64,000 nucleotides of DNA from positions 42,306,721-42,370,720 of the forward strand of contig CM068385.1 in NCBI GenBank assembly GCA_034770075.1, in the 5' to 3' direction. Within the stretch, counting starts at the first letter, position 1. Each line of letters starts with the position of its first letter. The translations under genes and the position numbers were made by a program. The stretch comes from Aralia elata. Taxonomy: Eukaryota; Streptophyta; Magnoliopsida; Apiales; Araliaceae. Below are positions 20,990 through 32,900 of this stretch, in pieces. Under the pieces are notes generated by a model. The model worked only from the letters and a program-made list of their open reading frames with translations. It made no database searches and was not told the DNA's origin.

Positions 20990-23114
20990 TGTCGACGCCG
21001 GGTTTTTCTCTTTCTAGTCTCGTTCCCTTTTCCTATTTTTGCCTTTTCGTTTTAGGTGATTTTGGGGAAAAGGTCGGCATTGATGTCGACGGGGTTTTGA
21101 AAGATCGTGTTTTATGATGAGCCAATTAACCAGAGTCGCCAGTTGGTATATTTGAAATGGATGTACCAACTCATCCGAGTTTTCGTCTTTTTATGAATCG
21201 CTGGCTCATGTGTGACTCCGAATTAATTGGTCTGCGAATCGAGATTCATAGAGTTCGGGGGCTTGCTTAAGTGAGGGGAAGGTGTTAGGCACCCCTCGAC
21301 TTCCGTGAAACACGGTTACCGCAATCTTGGTGCTTTCCTATCCTTTAATTCATGAGATGTGTGTGTGTGCGCGCGTGTGTGTGTGTGCTTATGTGAATGT
21401 CGTGGTGAGTTTGAATGAAAGAATTGTTTTGGATTTCTCAGGGAAAATCGTGCTTTAGTTTTGAGAGTGCTTAAAAATGTCTTTTCGGTATTTACGAGAA
21501 AACCTTATTTTTTTCTTATTGAGAAAGATTTGATTTTAAATTGACAAAATCTAGGAGATTCTTATTAAGTGTTTGTTTTGGTAAAACATGAGTTTGTTAA
21601 ACCTTAGCCAAAATAGGAATCGAGACTTATACGTTGCTTTCATAAATGATAGGCAATTTCTAGAATCTCTTTCGCCCTATGTATCACGGTTTAGTAAAAC
21701 GTTTATTTCTCTTTATAAAACCATTTTTTTTTTGTGACATTTGGAAACAACTTCCTTTTAACCTTCTCGTAAATAGGAATCGACTTTCATTAGCACTTCC
21801 GAATTTTAAGCCTCGTGATGCTAATATCCTACTTTGATTAATTTTAGCAAAATCTTGATTGTTTTGGTTTTGAAATCATTTTGTTGGATGATACAATTCG
21901 AACTAAAGATCAAACGCGTAGGGGGCTATTCATGGGCATGTGAGCCATCAAAATATCCCCTAACGCCAACAATCACATATTTTACTACTACGGGGCCTTA
22001 AACCCGATTCTCGCTCTAGCGTCGTTTTAAGGCCCAACGATTACATGTTACAACAAAGTGAGTACCTTGCATCCATTACATATATCAAAACGTCCATCAT
22101 CGGATTTGGACCACGGGGTCGCATTCCTAGGCTCACACCCAAGATTACTACATACCCGCAAAATGAATAATACGAAACTAAACAACACGGATTTGCCTAA
22201 TACACCATGATATCCGAAAATGATAATCTAACTAAATCACATCCAAGAAATCACCATACACAAGCTAGAAATTTCACCAATTGGATATCCTCGGGTTATT
22301 AGGAAGAATTTTGTTCCGATGGAACCCTCACTAATAATCCCTAATCCATGATTTCACAATACAATGCAAACAAGGATACATTTAAAAGGATTCGGATAAT
22401 AAGAGCCTATCAAAAATGGTACAATCAAATGTCAAAACAAAAGATTTTTCACCTTGCAAATGATCCCCACAATATGTAGGAATTTGTGTATTGAGTAGAG
22501 TAGAAAAGATGAGATATAATCTCACAAAATTGGTACAATTCCTCACTCTTTTCACTCTTTTTCTCTCCTAATTGCCCTTATTTTGTTGCTGTTTTCTCCC
22601 TATTTCCGAGCTGCTACTGCTGGATTTTTTCTTCTTCCTCTTCTTTTTCTTTTTTCTGTATGCGAAATGGCCTGATAAGGGACTGCCAAGGGCAGCCGCA
22701 GATTGATCTGCGGCTGGCCGCAGATTGATCTGCGGCTGGCCCTTGGTTCTCCCCCCAGCCGCGCTCGAGTCCCGTGCCGTCTCGAGTTCCGTCCTTGGCC
22801 GCGGATTGATCTGCGGCTGACTGTGCTGATTTTCTCATTTTCCGCACCTCGTCTCGATTTCCGTGCCGTACCGTTGATTTCCGTTGAAGGGCTCGTACTC
22901 TGCAGTCCGGGAATCTCCGGGAGACGCGCCACCTCATTCGGGGATGTCTGTCTCGGATGGCCTTATTGTCACATCAGCTTTGATTGCCAATTACTGCGGT
23001 GGTGTCGGGCGCTCGCCCTTGGGCCCACTCCTTCACTCCCGCAAGCCGGTTCAATTGACGATTTTGCCCTCCTGTCAAGGTTAGTACAAGGAACGCAAAA
23101 TTTGGGTGTCTACA
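20990..23114 (-). repeat. 5' LTR of element B
   Basis: Partner of 4943-7094, nearly identical. Dyad motifs at 22695-22714 and 22717-22736 with the variant at 22798-22817, one copy fewer than in the other LTR. Confidence 0.93.
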
Positions 23115-23119
23115 CTAAG
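23115..23119. repeat. Target site duplication of element B, right copy
   Basis: CTAAG, exact match to 4938-4942. The A LTR resumes from here. Confidence 0.9.
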
Positions 23120-25084
23120 TATCATTATAAATCATAATAATCATGTTATGAAGGTTAGAACATCACTTTACAAGGTTGGGGGCATCATGTGTGCAAATGC
23201 GCATGCCCGACGCCCTCCGATTGACCCCAATTACGCATCAGTCCTATAAATGGGTAATTTAAGCCCTGATACAGACCTCAAATTGAAAAATGTAAAGAAC
23301 GAAAGTTGTAGGTCTACTCGTTCTCTTTCCGAATCATCTTGAATCACCTCAATCCGAGTTCGTATGACAAAGTTATGTCTGTTTTACTAAAGGACATCAA
23401 AACTGACCTTTACCACCTGAGGCCTAGCGCCCCGGCACTGAAAACAAGCCTATTACAGCGCCCCCGCGCTGTAAGCAGTAGATTATGGTGCTCGTTTGTC
23501 CAGCTCGCGGAATACTCTGTGTTTTTTGGTGTTCTAGACCTATCTTGCTTCCAACCACCATAACTCCTTCTATACACCTTTAAATTGGTCCATTTCGGAC
23601 TCTATGGACTCCTAAGACATAGAGCTACAACATATCAAAAATTTAGAGCTATTCATTAACATTAACATGTCCAAATCTTAGGACAAAGTATCAACTCGTG
23701 CTATATTTTCGTGTTCTTGGTGTTCTTCACAAAAATTATCACCAAAACTTTGTTTTAATCCCTTTTTACTCCATTCCAACTGGGTTAAACTCATATCCCA
23801 TGGAAGTACAACATCACAACAACAAATAAACACAACAAACAAGGAATCAAAGCTATAAGGTCCTCTAAATTCGTCTATAACAGTCCATAATCCATTTTGT
23901 CCATTGTTCTTCATGTTCTTCATCCTCCTCAAGCATAGGTACGGATTTCTTCTATTTTTGTTCCACTTTGATGTTATTAATGGCTTCTATAGTCTCTTAA
24001 CAACAATATAAACGAAATACAACCAACAATAACAACCACAATCAACCACAAATCATCCACCAAGCATAAAAGCTTGGGAACCAAGAAAAACTTGAAAACT
24101 CAATGAAATCGAAAGAAAATCATTTGATGTTGAAGATTTACCTCTGTGAATCGTTCCTAGATGTTATGAGGTTTTGCTAGAGCTTGGCTTGAGTCTCTTT
24201 CTTCCTTCTTGGTTCACCCGAACCTCTCTTTCTCTTCTTTTCTCCTTCTTCTTCTTCTTCCTCACTTTTCCGGCGACTTTCTTTTCTTTTTCCGGCGAAC
24301 TCCGGCGACTTCCTTCTCCTTTCTTTTCTGCAGTTCTCTCTCTCTCTCTAGCAGCTGATGGAATGGGAGTGAATGAATAATTGATTTGGGAGAATGGAGG
24401 AGTAAATTATGGTGAAGTGGGAAAAATGGGTGTGAGGCTCAAGGTGGCCAAAATTTCAAAGGCTTTGCCGGCAAGTGCTCTCCCCACTCTCTCATTCCTA
24501 GCAATTTGATTGGTGGAAAATGGTTTTGTGGTTCCCACTTGGAGCAATAAGCCAAATCAAATACCAGAAAATACCAAAAATATATCCGAAAACTCCCACT
24601 TTTGTACCAAAACTGGTAAATATCTCTACCTAAAATTAAAATGGGTACTCCCATAATTATTGGGACACATAAAAATAATTATTACGGAGTTTGTCCATTC
24701 ATCCGGAACAGTCATATTATATATTTCGGATACCGAATAAAACACGATTGGGCTCGAAATGGAAATCTAACACTTGGAAAAATTATTCGTACGCATACAC
24801 GTATTTATGAAATTTATTAAAGTCAAAAAAGACGCAAAAATATTATGGCATGAATGGTGCCTCGATAAGCGTGCCCCGTGAATAGTGAATTTGCGATTTT
24901 TCGCGAAGTCAATAAATTCACCCTAACGACACTACAACACGTAAAATTCAACACATACACATATTCTAGGTTATAACACAACCTTTAAGCACATAACACA
25001 TAATAATATAAATAAAAATAAAAATTCATTTCATTCACACATAAACTCGGGTCACATGGAAATTCAAAAATCCCGATCGTTACA
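23120..25084 (-). repeat. 3' LTR of element A, part 2 of 2
   Basis: Continues the LTR interrupted at 4942, matching 31488-33453. Ends in ...CGATCGTTACA. Two GC-rich dyads lie at 23426-23439 (one arm base changed, CG to CA) and 23453-23474. Confidence 0.92.
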
Positions 25085-25097
25085 TTCTCCCCTCCTT
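25085..25097 (-). other. Polypurine tract of element A
   Basis: On the minus strand AAGGAGGGGAGAA, immediately before LTR start TGTAACGATC. Confidence 0.82.
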
Positions 25098-25131
25098 ATA
25101 AGGATTCTGTCCCCAGAATCACAATACAAGG

Positions 25132-28100
25132 TTAAGCAAAAAGTTGAGGGTAATTCTCCTTCATCTTATCTTCTAATTCCCACGTAGCCTCCTCGGCATT
25201 GTGGTTTCGCCACACTACTTTCACAGAAGGAATAACCTTATTTCTTAGTACTTGCTCTTTTCTATCGATTATCTGAATAGGAATTTCCTCATACGTAAGA
25301 TCTTTCTCTATTTGGACGGGCTCATAGGATATCACGTGCTTATAATCGGGCTTGTATGGTCGTAACACTGAAACGTGGAACACATTGTGGATATGCTCCA
25401 ATTCAGGAGGCAAGACTACCTCGTACGCCACTTCACCCACTCTTCTCAACACTTCGAACGGTCCTACGAAACTCGGGCTCAACTTTCCCTTCTTTCCAAA
25501 TCGTATCTTCCCTTTCCAGGGAGATACCTTCAGAAACACGAAACTGCCGACATCGAAGTCTCTCGTCTGGCGATGTTGATCTGCATACTTCTTTTGTCTG
25601 TCTTGGGCTGTAACTAATCTTGCCCTAATCACTTTGACCACTTCTGCTGTCTGCTGTACCAATTCTGGTCCCAACAGTCGTCGTTCACCAATCTCATCCC
25701 AGCTTAATGGTGTCCTGCACTTCCTTCCGTAGAGGGCTTCATATGGCGGCATCCCGATACTCGCATGATAGCTATTGTTGTAAGCAAATTCCACAAGTGG
25801 TAAATGGTCATCCCAATTTCCCTTGAAATCCATTACACAAGCTCTCAACATGTCTTCTAGTGTCTGAATTGTTCGTTCGCTCTGTCCGTCAGTTTGAGGA
25901 TGGTAAGCAGTACTTAGTCGCAACTGTGTTCCCATTCTCTCTTGCAAGCTCTTCCAAAAATTTGACGTGAAGCGCGGATCTCGATCTGAGATAATTGACA
26001 CTGGCACTCCATGTCGCGAAACAATTTCCTTTATATATAACTTAGCTAACTGGTTCAAATTAAATCTGATCTTTATCGGTAGAAAGTGTGCTGATTTCGT
26101 CAATCGATCTACGATAACCCAAATGGCATCAAAACCCTTCTGTGTAACTGGAAGTCCTACCACAAAGTCCATAGTGATGTGCTCCCATTTCCATTTCGGT
26201 ATATTTAGTGGTTGAAGTAACCCACTTGGTCTCTGATGTTCTGCTTTAACTTGTTGACAAGTGATACATTTGCTAACGTACTCCGCCACTTCCCGCTTCA
26301 TGTTGGGCCACCAAAAATATTGACGAAGATCCCGGTACATTTTCGTGCTTCCTGGGTGAACAGAATATGCTGAATTATGTGCTTCATGTAAGATCTCATC
26401 CCTCAATTCAGTCACGGCTGGCACCCACACTCGCTCCTCGTATCTTAAGATACCATCCTTATCCGTTCGGAATTTCTCTTCCTCATTTTCTGCGATCCTT
26501 TTCTGTATCCTTTCACATTCTTCATCCTTTTCCTGTGTTTCTCTCACCTTGTCGAGTAACGTTGGACGAGCTTCGATTATGAATAACTTCTCTGCTGCCT
26601 CTGCCGGACTTTTCACTTCAATCTCCAGTCTCGCCATTTCCAGTATTAACTCATCGTGAGTTGTCAACATCAACAATTTCTCGTTCCCCTTTCTACTCAA
26701 TGCATCTGCTACTACGTTTGCTTTTCCCGGATGATAGAGAATTTCGTAGTCGTAATCCTTGATTAATTCCAACCACCTCCTCTGTCGCATGTTCAACTCC
26801 TTCTGTGTGAAGATATATTTTAGACTCTTATGATCCGTGTATATCTCACATTTCTCCCCATAAAGGTAATGTCTCCAAATCTTCAATGCAAAGACGACGA
26901 CTGCTAATTCCAGGTCATGGGTAGGGTATCGCTTCTCATAATCCTTCAATTGTCGCGATGCATATGCAATAACCTTGTCGTGTTGCATCAACACACAGCC
27001 AAGACCCTTGTGTGATGCATCACTATACACTACAAAACCTCCCGTATCATCTGGTAAGGACAATATCGGCGCCTCGCTTAACCTCTTTTTCAACTCCTGA
27101 AAACTGTCTTCGCACTTTTCAGACCATACAAACTTCACCGTCTTTCTTGTCAGATTGGTTAGTGGGGTTGCTATCTTCGAAAAATCCTGGATAAATCTTC
27201 GATAGTACCCCGCTAATCCTAAGAAACTTCGTACTTCTGTCGGCGTCTTCGGTTGTTCCCAGTTATTAACTGCTTCCACCTTCGCAGGGTCCACTGAGAT
27301 ACCGTCTTTATCAATCATATGCCCTAAAAATTGCACCTTTTCCATCCAAAATTCGCACTTGGATAATTTCGCGTATAACTTCTCCCTTCTCAATGTCTCT
27401 AGCACTTTGGTTAGATGATCAGCATGCTCTTCTTCGGTCTTTGAGTAAATCAAAATATCATCTATGAAAACTACCACGAACTTATCTAAATATGGCTTTA
27501 GAACTCGGTTCATCAAGTCCATGAATGTTGCCGGTGCGTTAGTCAAACCGAAAGACATCACCAAAAACTCGTAGTGACCATATCTCGTCCGAAACGCGGT
27601 TTTAGGTACATCTTCCTTCCTTACTTTTAGCTGATGATATCCGGTTCTCAAATCTATCTTCGAGAAGTGTCTGGCTCCTTTCAGTTGATCGAATAAGTCA
27701 TCGATCCTTGGCAATGGATACTTATTCTTGATCGTTGATTTGTTCAATTCCCGATAGTCGATGCAGAGCCTCATCGATCCGTCCTTCTTCTTGACAAACA
27801 AAACTGGTGCTCCCCATGGGGACACACTTGGCTGAATATACCCATTGTCTAGCAATTCCTGAAGTTGTATCAACAATTCCTTCATCTCCACTGGCGCCAT
27901 ACGATACGAAGCCTTCGAAATTGGTGTAGTTCCTGGCACTAAGTCTATCGCAAATTCAATTTCTCTATCTGGCGGGAGACCGGGTAATTCACTTGGAAAT
28001 ACATCTGGAAACTCTCTCACTACCGGTATATCTGTAATTTCTACCCCTCCTTTCTTTGTATCTACAATATAGGCTAAGTAGCCTTCGCATCCTTTCTTTA

Positions 28101-28605
28101 ACAATTTCCTGGTCTGCATCATCGTGAGACAACACGAACGTCTCAGCGAAGTACTACCATAAAATACTACCCTCGACTGGTTTGGGGTCTGAAGGTTCAC
28201 ATTTTTCTTCTGACAGTCGATCACTGCCGCCTGATCACACAACCAATCCATTCCCAATATTATATCGAACTCTCCCAACTTTATTGGGATCAAATCCACA
28301 AGAAAATTATAGCCTCTAATCTCAGCGCAACAATTACGAAGAATAAACTCTACGGGAATTACCTCGTTATTGACAATTTCTATATTCAAAGGATTTTCTA
28401 ACTGTTCTTGGGGTAGATTCAACCGTTTAGCAAAATCTTCAGACACAAAGGAACGGGTAGCACCCGAATCAAATAATACGCATGCATTTATATTATTGAT
28501 TGGGATTATACCTGACACCACGTCCTTAGCAATCACTGCATCCTGGACAGTCATGTTGAAGGTTCGGGCAGGGGTTCGGTTCGGCAGAGTCGGCCCTCCA
28601 TCCAT
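25132..28605 (-). CDS. pol: pol polyprotein of element A: protease, RT, RNase H, integrase, chromodomain
   Basis: 1157-codon uninterrupted frame from an in-frame ATG at 28605. Protease active site DSGA at residues 46-49; RT about 230-400 with KIDLRTGY and catalytic FIDD at 380-383; RNase H about 524-640 starting YSDAS (Asp 529) and ending DALSRK; integrase zinc finger with His 743, His 750, Cys 780 and Cys 783; catalytic Asp 813, Asp 874 and Glu 910 (35 residues between the last two); chromodomain about 1108-1157 with VVWRNHNAEEATWE, thought to guide insertion to marked chromatin. All key residues are present. It is in the same frame as gag, separated only by the stop at 28750-28752, so it was probably part of one gag-pol ORF. 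Confidence 0.95.
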   Translation of the reverse strand: MDGGPTLPNRTPARTFNMTVQDAVIAKDVVSGIIPINNINACVLFDSGATRSFVSEDFAKRLNLPQEQLENPLNIEIVNNEVIPVEFILRNCCAEIRGYNFLVDLIPIKLGEFDIILGMDWLCDQAAVIDCQKKNVNLQTPNQSRVVFYGSTSLRRSCCLTMMQTRKLLKKGCEGYLAYIVDTKKGGVEITDIPVVREFPDVFPSELPGLPPDREIEFAIDLVPGTTPISKASYRMAPVEMKELLIQLQELLDNGYIQPSVSPWGAPVLFVKKKDGSMRLCIDYRELNKSTIKNKYPLPRIDDLFDQLKGARHFSKIDLRTGYHQLKVRKEDVPKTAFRTRYGHYEFLVMSFGLTNAPATFMDLMNRVLKPYLDKFVVVFIDDILIYSKTEEEHADHLTKVLETLRREKLYAKLSKCEFWMEKVQFLGHMIDKDGISVDPAKVEAVNNWEQPKTPTEVRSFLGLAGYYRRFIQDFSKIATPLTNLTRKTVKFVWSEKCEDSFQELKKRLSEAPILSLPDDTGGFVVYSDASHKGLGCVLMQHDKVIAYASRQLKDYEKRYPTHDLELAVVVFALKIWRHYLYGEKCEIYTDHKSLKYIFTQKELNMRQRRWLELIKDYDYEILYHPGKANVVADALSRKGNEKLLMLTTHDELILEMARLEIEVKSPAEAAEKLFIIEARPTLLDKVRETQEKDEECERIQKRIAENEEEKFRTDKDGILRYEERVWVPAVTELRDEILHEAHNSAYSVHPGSTKMYRDLRQYFWWPNMKREVAEYVSKCITCQQVKAEHQRPSGLLQPLNIPKWKWEHITMDFVVGLPVTQKGFDAIWVIVDRLTKSAHFLPIKIRFNLNQLAKLYIKEIVSRHGVPVSIISDRDPRFTSNFWKSLQERMGTQLRLSTAYHPQTDGQSERTIQTLEDMLRACVMDFKGNWDDHLPLVEFAYNNSYHASIGMPPYEALYGRKCRTPLSWDEIGERRLLGPELVQQTAEVVKVIRARLVTAQDRQKKYADQHRQTRDFDVGSFVFLKVSPWKGKIRFGKKGKLSPSFVGPFEVLRRVGEVAYEVVLPPELEHIHNVFHVSVLRPYKPDYKHVISYEPVQIEKDLTYEEIPIQIIDRKEQVLRNKVIPSVKVVWRNHNAEEATWELEDKMKENYPQLFA

Positions 28606-29601
28606 TACTTTGTTGCCTCCACCGCGGTTACCGCTACCACCGCTGCTTCCTTTCTTTGGGCAATCTTTGAACTGATGCTCCTTTGATCCACAAGAATAGC
28701 ATCCAAGGTTCTTCCTTGGGTTTGGGCAATGTGGTGCTATATGCCCTCCCTAGTTGCAGTTATAGCAGACATTACGTCCCTTCCAACACTCTCCCATATG
28801 ATTTTTCCCACATTTTAAACAGGCTTCAATCTTCATCTTAAATCCTCCCTGATTATTCCCCGTCTGATTAGTGTTGGTATTGTTGTTATTGCTGTTACTG
28901 TTACCACTATCCCATTTTCTTTTTCCCGAGTTGCTTCCACCACTACTGCCACCTCCACGGTAGTCTCCTCCACTGTTCTTATTCTTCTTGTGTTGATTCA
29001 GTGCCTCAATCCCTCCTTCAGCGATAATGGCTTTTTCTAGCAGTGCACTAAAGGTTTCGATCTGAAGAACGGCTACCTTGTTATATATCCACGGTTTCAG
29101 CCCTTGTTCAAACCTTTGCGCCTTCAGCTCTTCAGTACTTACTTGGAGCGGTGCAAAACGTGCAAGTTCATTGAATTTGGCGGCGTACTGAGCCACCGTC
29201 ATGTCTCCCTGCTTCAGTTCCAAGAATTTCACTACCATTTGTCTTTCCATGCTCTTTGGGAAGTAATTCCCGAAAAATAATTCCTTGAACTTGTCCCACG
29301 GTATCACTCCTTCGCCTACCCGTTGTTGGTTAGCTTCCCACCAATAATTTGCTTCCCCTTTCATCATATAGGTGGCGAATGCTGTTTTCTGGTCATCCCC
29401 CACGCGTGCGATAATGAAAGCCTTCTCCATTTCCTTCACCCAAGACTGGGCTTCAATCGGATCAGTCGTTCCCCTGAACTCTAGGGGTCCTACACTCTTA
29501 AAGTCTTTGAAACTTGTTATGGGTGCTGCCGGTGGGTTGGGATTCACAATTCCCGCATTTCTCCTTTCCATTCTCTCCAATATATCCGCTAACCGCTGCA
29601 T
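28606..29601 (-). pseudogene. gag: gag of element A with one amber stop
   Basis: Encodes capsid and nucleocapsid. From the first in-frame ATG (29601) the capsid part (YYWWEANQQ-like region, EQGLKPWIYN) leads to a Gly/Ser/Asn-rich linker. Three CCHC knuckles follow: CLKCGKNHMGEC, one starting CYNC, and CYSCGSKEHQFKDC. A TAG at 28750-28752 lies inside the second knuckle. The frame is otherwise continuous into pol. At the 5' end the frame is open to about 29702 without ATG. An out-of-frame ATG at 29678, followed by codons like a usual gag start, suggests a 1-nt loss there. Confidence 0.85.
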
Positions 29602-29704
29602 GGGGTCCGTCGGACCTCCTCCATTGTTAACCGATCCTTCAGGTGTTGCTGGGGGTGGTACGTTGCGTCTGGCGGCATTCTCTGCTAAATGTAAGAAAGC
29701 TTAA

Positions 29705-29955
29705 TGTCATCGTCTCATTATACTACGAGAATATCTATCATGAGTACTACAAGCAGGCCACAAAGAGACATACTCTATTAGCAACTCGTAATGAAATATA
29801 GCTTCATTGTAAGGAATGAAAATACCTTTCACAACCCCTAGGACGCGTCTTCCTAAGATCGTCCAAAACTCTACGTGAGTTTTATCTACTCTTATACTCT
29901 ATACATTTCCTAAGGTTATAACCTAAAGACCTCTCTCTATAAGTTTATAACCTAA
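29705..29955. other. 5' leader of element A, no gene seen
   Basis: Short AT-rich leader between gag and PBS. Confidence 0.6.
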
Positions 29956-29968
29956 GGCTTTGATACCA
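29956..29968 (-). other. Primer binding site of element A (initiator-Met type)
   Basis: On the minus strand TGGTATCAAAGCC, three bases from the LTR. It differs by one base from the common plant site TGGTATCAGAGCC. Confidence 0.8.
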
Positions 29969-29971
29969 ACC

Positions 29972-32900
29972 TATGACGCCCCCAAATCCGGGTCACCCGA
30001 ACCGCGGACCTAGTTCGTCACTATCTAAGACATACATCATGTTGACAACGATATATAGCGGAATAAAGGAATATTTATATTGATATAACATAAATAATCC
30101 TCTCCCAAGTCTCGAAACCAAGACTACTCCAAAACATAACTTAATACATAAGGGTACATAGGTCTTAATACATGACATCAAATAATAAGTCTTGATACAA
30201 CGATGATTCTAGTACAATTAAACAAAACTAATCAGTAGCTTTGCCCTTTCCCTTATCCTTTCTCGAGCTCTCGCCACGTGCTGCACTAACTGAAAAGTTT
30301 TAAGGAAAGCAAGGGTGAGCAACAAATTTGCCCCGCAAGTAAAATAGCAGTGAATAATCACATGAATAACTTTATAGCTCATAGGAGTTAAAAACGAGAT
30401 CGATAGCTCAAGGAATTAAACAACTACTTTATCACCATTGTAGTGGTCACTGTGGACCAGAGGATTTTCTGAAGTATCCAAGGATTTTAAAATTTTCCAA
30501 GGAAAGGAACTATTCAATACTGAGGGTGCACCAAGGCATAGAACTCTATTCTAGAATTACCAGAAATTCATCCGATAATCCACAAACAAACGGTACAATA
30601 GGTGATCAGCCTAGAATACTTGGCGTTATGCATAAGCCTCACTTACTAATTACGCGCGTGTCGGTTCCCGACGTTTATACAATTGCCCCTGCTATGAGGG
30701 TTGTTCTTCTCAGCTTTACATGGGAATCCGAACCAAAATAATTTGATCGGATAGCTTTACTTAACATCAAAAATAGTTTGAGGGCTTAACCTCACTTCAA
30801 TAAATAAATCAATAAGTGTCTAGCCGAAGCAATTGGCTTTAACATAGCTTTTAAATAATTTATGAAATAAGAAACTTTAAGGCTCAACAACATGCATTAT
30901 AGCATAAGTAGATAACTTGAACGAATGTCAAATCATTTGAATAATCATAAGAGTACTCGCACAATGAAATAAGTTGCGGAAGTTTAGAAAACTAGCTCAA
31001 TTAAAAATAGTTGAGAAAAGAACTTGCAATAATATACAACATTTGTATAGAATAGGAAACTTGCCTAAATGTAAGGGCTGAGTGAGTTTAAGAAACTTGC
31101 ATTCATAAGAATAAACTCGCACAATAATAAAAGTTGTACGGGTTAGGAAACTTGCATTCAATATGTAGAAAGAATGAAGTTAGGGAACTTGCCTGAAGCG
31201 CTGCTACAATATTACAACACACGCTCCTTAATATCCTACACAATTAGGTACATATTCACATACAATTAGTCACATGCGGGGTACCAAATATTTGTTTACA
31301 ACTCTATAATGTACCATTCAAATAAGAAACAAAATATTAAACAAGGTTATGCCCACTAGTTACGGCGTTACGACGCTCGTACGTCTGTGCGCCAAACTTG
31401 GTTATTCGAACGCCCAAGCGACACGCCTTTGCGTACGCCTAACACGCCCATTCGATTTATCTAATACTTATTGGTTAATAGTAAGTATCATTATAAATCA
31501 TAATAATCATGTTATGAAGGTTAGAACATCACTTTACAAGGTTGGGGGCATCATGTGTGCAAATGCGCATGCCCGACGCCCTCCGATTGACCCCAATTAC
31601 GCATCAGTCCTATAAATGGGTAATTTAAGCCCTGATACAGACCTCAAATTGAAAAATGTAAAGAACGAAAGTTGTAGGTCTACTCGTTCTCTTTCCGAAT
31701 CATCTTGAATCACCTCAATCCGAGTTCGTATGACAAAGTTATGTCTGTTTTACTAAAGGACATCAAAACTGACCTTTACCACCTGAGGCCTAGCGCCCCG
31801 GCGCTGAAAACAAGCCTATTACAGCGCCCCCGCGCTGTAAGCAGTAGATTATGGTGCTCGTTTGCCCAGCTCGCGGAATACTCTGTGTTTTTTGGTGTTC
31901 TAGACCTATCTTGCTTCCAACCACCATAACTCCTTCTATACACCTTCAAATTGGTCCATTTCGGACTCTATGGACTCCTAAGACATAGAGCTACAACATA
32001 TCAAAAATTTAGAGCTATTCATTAACATTAACATGTCCAAATCTTAGGACAAAGTATCAACTCGTGCTATATTTTCGTGTTCTTGGTGTTCTTCACAAAA
32101 ATTATCACCAAAACTTTGTTTTAATCCCTTTTTACTCCATTCCAACTGGGTTAAACTCATATCCCATGGAAGTACAACATCACAACAACAAATAAACACA
32201 ACAAACAAGGAATCAAAGCTTTAAGGTCCTCTAAATTCGTCTATAACAGTCCATAATCCATTTTTGTCCATTGTTCTTCATGTTCTTCATCCTCCTCAAG
32301 CATAGGTACGGATTTCTTCTATTTTTGTTCCACTTTGATGTTATTAATGGCTTCTATAGTCTCTTAACAACAATATAAACGAAATACAACCAACAATAAC
32401 AACCACAATCAACCACAAATCATCCACCAAGCATAAAAGCTTGGGAACCAAGAAAAACTTGAAAACTCAATGAAATCGAAAGAAAATCATTTGATGTTGA
32501 AGATTTACCTCTGTGAATCGTTCCTAGATGTTATGAGGTTTTGCTAGAGCTTGGCTTGAGTCTCTTTCTTCCTTCTTGGTTCACCCGAACCTCTCTTTCT
32601 CTTCTTTTCTCCTTCTTCTTCTTTTTCCTCTCTTTTCCGGCGACTTTCTTTTCTTTTTCCAGTGAACTCCGGCGACTTCCTTCTCCTTTCTTTTCTGCAG
32701 TTCTCTCTCTCTCTCACTAGCAGCTGATGGAATGGGAGTGAATGAATAATTGATTTGGGAGAATGGAGGAGTAAATTAGGGTGAAGTGGGAGAAATGGGT
32801 GTGAGGCTCAAGGTGGCCAAAATTTCAAAGGCTTTGCCGGCAAGTGCTCTCCCCACTCTCTCATTCCTAGCAATTTGATTAGTGGAAAATGGTTTTGTGG

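Larger units (their letters stand above)
4943..23114 (-). mobile_element. Element B: Tat/Ogre-type Ty3/Gypsy element with antisense ORFs
   Basis: Complete 18,172-bp element on the minus strand, bounded by exact CTAAG duplications. Order from its 5' end: LTR, PBS, gag, protease, G-patch-like region, intron, RT, RNase H, second archaeal-type RNase H, integrase, antisense ORFs on the plus strand, a tandem-repeat 3' UTR, PPT, LTR. Dual RNase H, the intron between PR and RT, the long 3' region and LTR start TGTAGACACCC are Tat/Ogre hallmarks. gag-pol carries about ten frameshifts, so this copy cannot encode its own machinery. Confidence 0.9.

Noticed and set aside
23339..24654. ORFs of 68-84 codons in the A LTR, repeated at 31705-33023
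   Set aside because: They are repeated because the LTR is repeated. No domain, and one copy is altered by substitutions without sign of coding constraint.
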